Origin: Nocardioides hwasunensis
GTDB taxonomy: Bacteria; Actinomycetota; Actinomycetes; Propionibacteriales; Nocardioidaceae
Direction: 5' to 3'
Assembly: GCF_014779665.1 (NCBI RefSeq)
Contig: NZ_JACXYY010000004.1
Coordinates: forward strand, 186,001 to 250,000
Length of the DNA stretch: 64,000 nt
Positions 62,199 through 64,000 of this stretch are shown here, piece after piece (position 1 is the first letter of the stretch; every line of letters begins with the position of its first letter). The position numbers and the translations under genes are program-made. The notes beneath the pieces are model-generated. The model did no database searches, had not been told where the DNA came from, and was given only the letters and a program-made list of their open reading frames with translations.

Positions 62199-64000
62199 TC
62201 AGCGCTTGAGCCGCAGCTTGATCCGCTGGGCGGGACCGTCCTCGAAGCGGACCACGAGGACCGCCTTGACGACCGACTTCTTGTTCAGCTTGGCGCGAGC
62301 ACGGGTGTTGAGCTTGATCGTCACCCGGCCCCTGTCCTTGGTGCCGAAGTCGAACGTGCCGTCACCCAGCCGCTTGCCGCCTCGCGTGCGGAGCACGGCC
62401 CGTCCCTCGCACCCACCGGTGGCGCACTCGAGCATCACTCGCGCCCGGCGCCGGTTGGGCACCGCGTCGACCGGACCCTTGTTCGTCACCGTCGGCTGCG
62501 CCGGGGTGGGCGTCGGGGTCGGGGTGGGCGTCGGCGTCGGCGTCGGGGTCGGGGTCGGTGTCGGCGGGTTCGTCGGCTCCGGGTCCGGTGTCGGGTCCGG
62601 ATCCACGCCCGGCTCCACGACCTTCAGCTGACCGGTGCCCTGTCCCGGGTCGACGGCGTTGTCGCCGGCGTACTTCGCGACGAGCTCGACCGTGCCGGCC
62701 GTGGCGAACGGACCGACCTCGATGCTCGCCTTGCCGTCCACCAGGTCCACCGCCGGCAGGTCCGCGCCGTCGACCGACAGCACCACCTCGCCCGTCGGCG
62801 CCGCGGCTGCCGCGGAGGTCACGTCGACCTGCACGGTGGCCTTCTTGCCCGTCTCCACCTCGGCCGGCGCAGTGACGGCCACCTTCGACGCGACGTTCTC
62901 CGGGTCGTTGATGTCCATGATCTGCACGTCGCGGTAGTAGACGTTCTCACCGCCGCCGTGGTTCTGCACGCCGATGTACGACGGCCACGTGAGGCGACCG
63001 GTCTCGGCCTCCGGGCTGGTGAAGTCGTTCACCAGGGTGTCGTTGAGGAAGACGCGGATGCGCTTGCCCTCGACCCGGATCTCGTAGTGGTTCCACTGTC
63101 CCACCGGCTTGAGTGCCGTGTTGCGCGCCGCCTCGTCGGCGCCCTGGAAGGTGTAGATCGCACCTGTCGTGCGGTCCGGGGCGTCGGTGGCGTCGATCTG
63201 GATCTCGTAGCCCCGATCCACGGCCACCCACGGGTCACCCGCCGGGTTCGGCGCGTCCCCGTCGTAGCGGGGCGTCGTCTCCGGGTTGGGGAACCCGACG
63301 AACACGCCGCCGTTGTCGTCCTTGGTCAGCTTCCAGTCCAGCTGGAGGGAGTAGTCGTCCTCGATGGGCTCGGAGTGCCAGAGCAGGCCCAGACCACCGT
63401 TGCCCATCAGCGTGCAGTCGGCCTCGCGGGTGAACACCCCCGGACCCGCCATGTTCCAGCCGGTCATGCTCTCGGCGGTGCCGTCGAAGAGCATCCGGTA
63501 GCCCGGGTCGGCCTCCGTGGCCTCGCACGTGTCGGGCTCGATGACCGGGTCGTCGCTGACCCGGAACCAGTCGAAGGTGCCGACCTGGCTGCCGGTGCCG
63601 TTGTAGGCGGCGACGCCGACCTTGGGATCGACGAGCCCGGTGGCCGGGTAGCCCGCGCCCATGGACTTCCAGGTCACGCCCTGGTCGGTGGAGTACCGGC
63701 CCTGGATCGCGGTGCCGGTCGAGACCATCTGCAGCTGCAGCTGGTCAGGAGCGGCCCCCTCGGGCAGGTCGGCGTTCACGTAGACCATGTCGCCGTTGAT
63801 CCGGCGACCGAGCTCGAGCACCCAGTTGCCCTCGGGGCGCTGCATCGCGACGAGCTTGGCGTAGTTGGTCGCACTGGTCCAGGCGACGAGACCGCCCTGC
63901 AGGAAGTCGTCCTTGCCCGACATCGAGACCTGCGTCGTGGCGGCCCAGGGGCCGTCGGCCGGCGCCGGCTGCAGGATGATGTTCTTCGCGTCCACCGCGC
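62199..64000 (-). CDS. Secreted DUF1080/Ig-like protein, N-terminus beyond window
   Basis: At least 600 residues; the frame is open to base 64000 and no signal peptide is seen, so the start lies outside. In order: a concanavalin-like domain (SATNYAKLVAM, VGTFDWFRVSDDP), a DUF1080 (3-keto-disaccharide hydrolase-like) domain with MLFDGTAESMTGWNMAGPG, YSLQLDWKLTKDDNGGVFVGFP and YIGVQNHGGGENVYYRDVQI, an Ig-like domain, a long Pro-Thr linker, and a basic C-terminal domain like those of the other secreted proteins here. Likely a glycan-binding or -cleaving enzyme at the cell surface. Confidence 0.85.
   Translation of the reverse strand, partial: AVDAKNIILQPAPADGPWAATTQVSMSGKDDFLQGGLVAWTSATNYAKLVAMQRPEGNWVLELGRRINGDMVYVNADLPEGAAPDQLQLQMVSTGTAIQGRYSTDQGVTWKSMGAGYPATGLVDPKVGVAAYNGTGSQVGTFDWFRVSDDPVIEPDTCEATEADPGYRMLFDGTAESMTGWNMAGPGVFTREADCTLMGNGGLGLLWHSEPIEDDYSLQLDWKLTKDDNGGVFVGFPNPETTPRYDGDAPNPAGDPWVAVDRGYEIQIDATDAPDRTTGAIYTFQGADEAARNTALKPVGQWNHYEIRVEGKRIRVFLNDTLVNDFTSPEAETGRLTWPSYIGVQNHGGGENVYYRDVQIMDINDPENVASKVAVTAPAEVETGKKATVQVDVTSAAAAAPTGEVVLSVDGADLPAVDLVDGKASIEVGPFATAGTVELVAKYAGDNAVDPGQGTGQLKVVEPGVDPDPTPDPEPTNPPTPTPTPTPTPTPTPTPTPTPAQPTVTNKGPVDAVPNRRRARVMLECATGGCEGRAVLRTRGGKRLGDGTFDFGTKDRGRVTIKLNTRARAKLNKKSVVKAVLVVRFEDGPAQRIKLRLKR

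Noticed and set aside
62504..62580. Tandem GTCGGG/GTCGGC repeat as a non-coding repeat array
   Set aside because: It is in frame and encodes the Pro-Thr linker of the DUF1080 protein, a common feature of secreted actinobacterial enzymes.

Overview
The window is a high-GC chromosomal segment from an actinobacterium. A Nocardioides-like (Nocardioidaceae) host is likely but inferred only from style: many GTG, TTG and possibly CTG starts, four-base stop/start overlaps, lipoprotein signals, class I plus class II fumarase, MerR/B12 regulators, and large secreted proteins ending in basic Ig-like domains. Fifty protein-coding genes are called. The first and last run off the window. No rRNA, tRNA, CRISPR array, insertion sequence or integrase was seen.

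Layout. 1-5.9 kb: DUF1707 protein (partial), flavin oxidoreductase, PEP-mutase-family enzyme, and a TetR-MMPL exporter operon with two inverted-repeat operators. 5.9-9.7 kb: a complete four-gene ABC importer whose genes all overlap. 9.9-20.3 kb: class I fumarase, two CarH/LitR-like B12 photoreceptor regulators flanking a tiny exported protein, a spermidine-synthase-like protein, a penicillin-binding protein, an ArsR-SRPBCC pair that shares a perfect 18-bp palindrome with divergent fumC, a methyltransferase and an acetyltransferase. 20.3-21.0 kb is non-coding and carries three copies of a 61-nt hairpin repeat. 21.0-30.3 kb: giant secreted alpha/beta hydrolase, lytic transglycosylase, PIN-PhoH ATPase, cis-prenyltransferase, hemolysin III homologue and a DUF1353 membrane protein.

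30.4-54.3 kb is an L-rhamnose island. Two secreted GH78 alpha-L-rhamnosidases release rhamnose. An ABC importer (ATPase, two permeases, binding lipoprotein) takes it up. Mutarotase, isomerase, rhamnulokinase and a fused aldolase/dehydrogenase convert it to DHAP and lactate, and LutABC-type proteins oxidise the lactate to pyruvate. A divergent LacI regulator and repeated near-copies of TGAAACGTTTCA at the rhamnosidase and importer promoters tie the island together.

55.1-60.1 kb is the most unusual part: a four-gene cluster with a 79-residue double-glycine leader peptide gene, a family-2 glycosyltransferase, a C39-peptidase ABC exporter and a second, divergent glycosyltransferase. It looks like a glycosylated bacteriocin (glycocin-type RiPP) system, with a strong attenuator-like terminator just after the precursor. 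It is followed by a GntR/DasR-like regulator with nagA (GlcNAc-6-P deacetylase) and by the end of a secreted DUF1080 protein.
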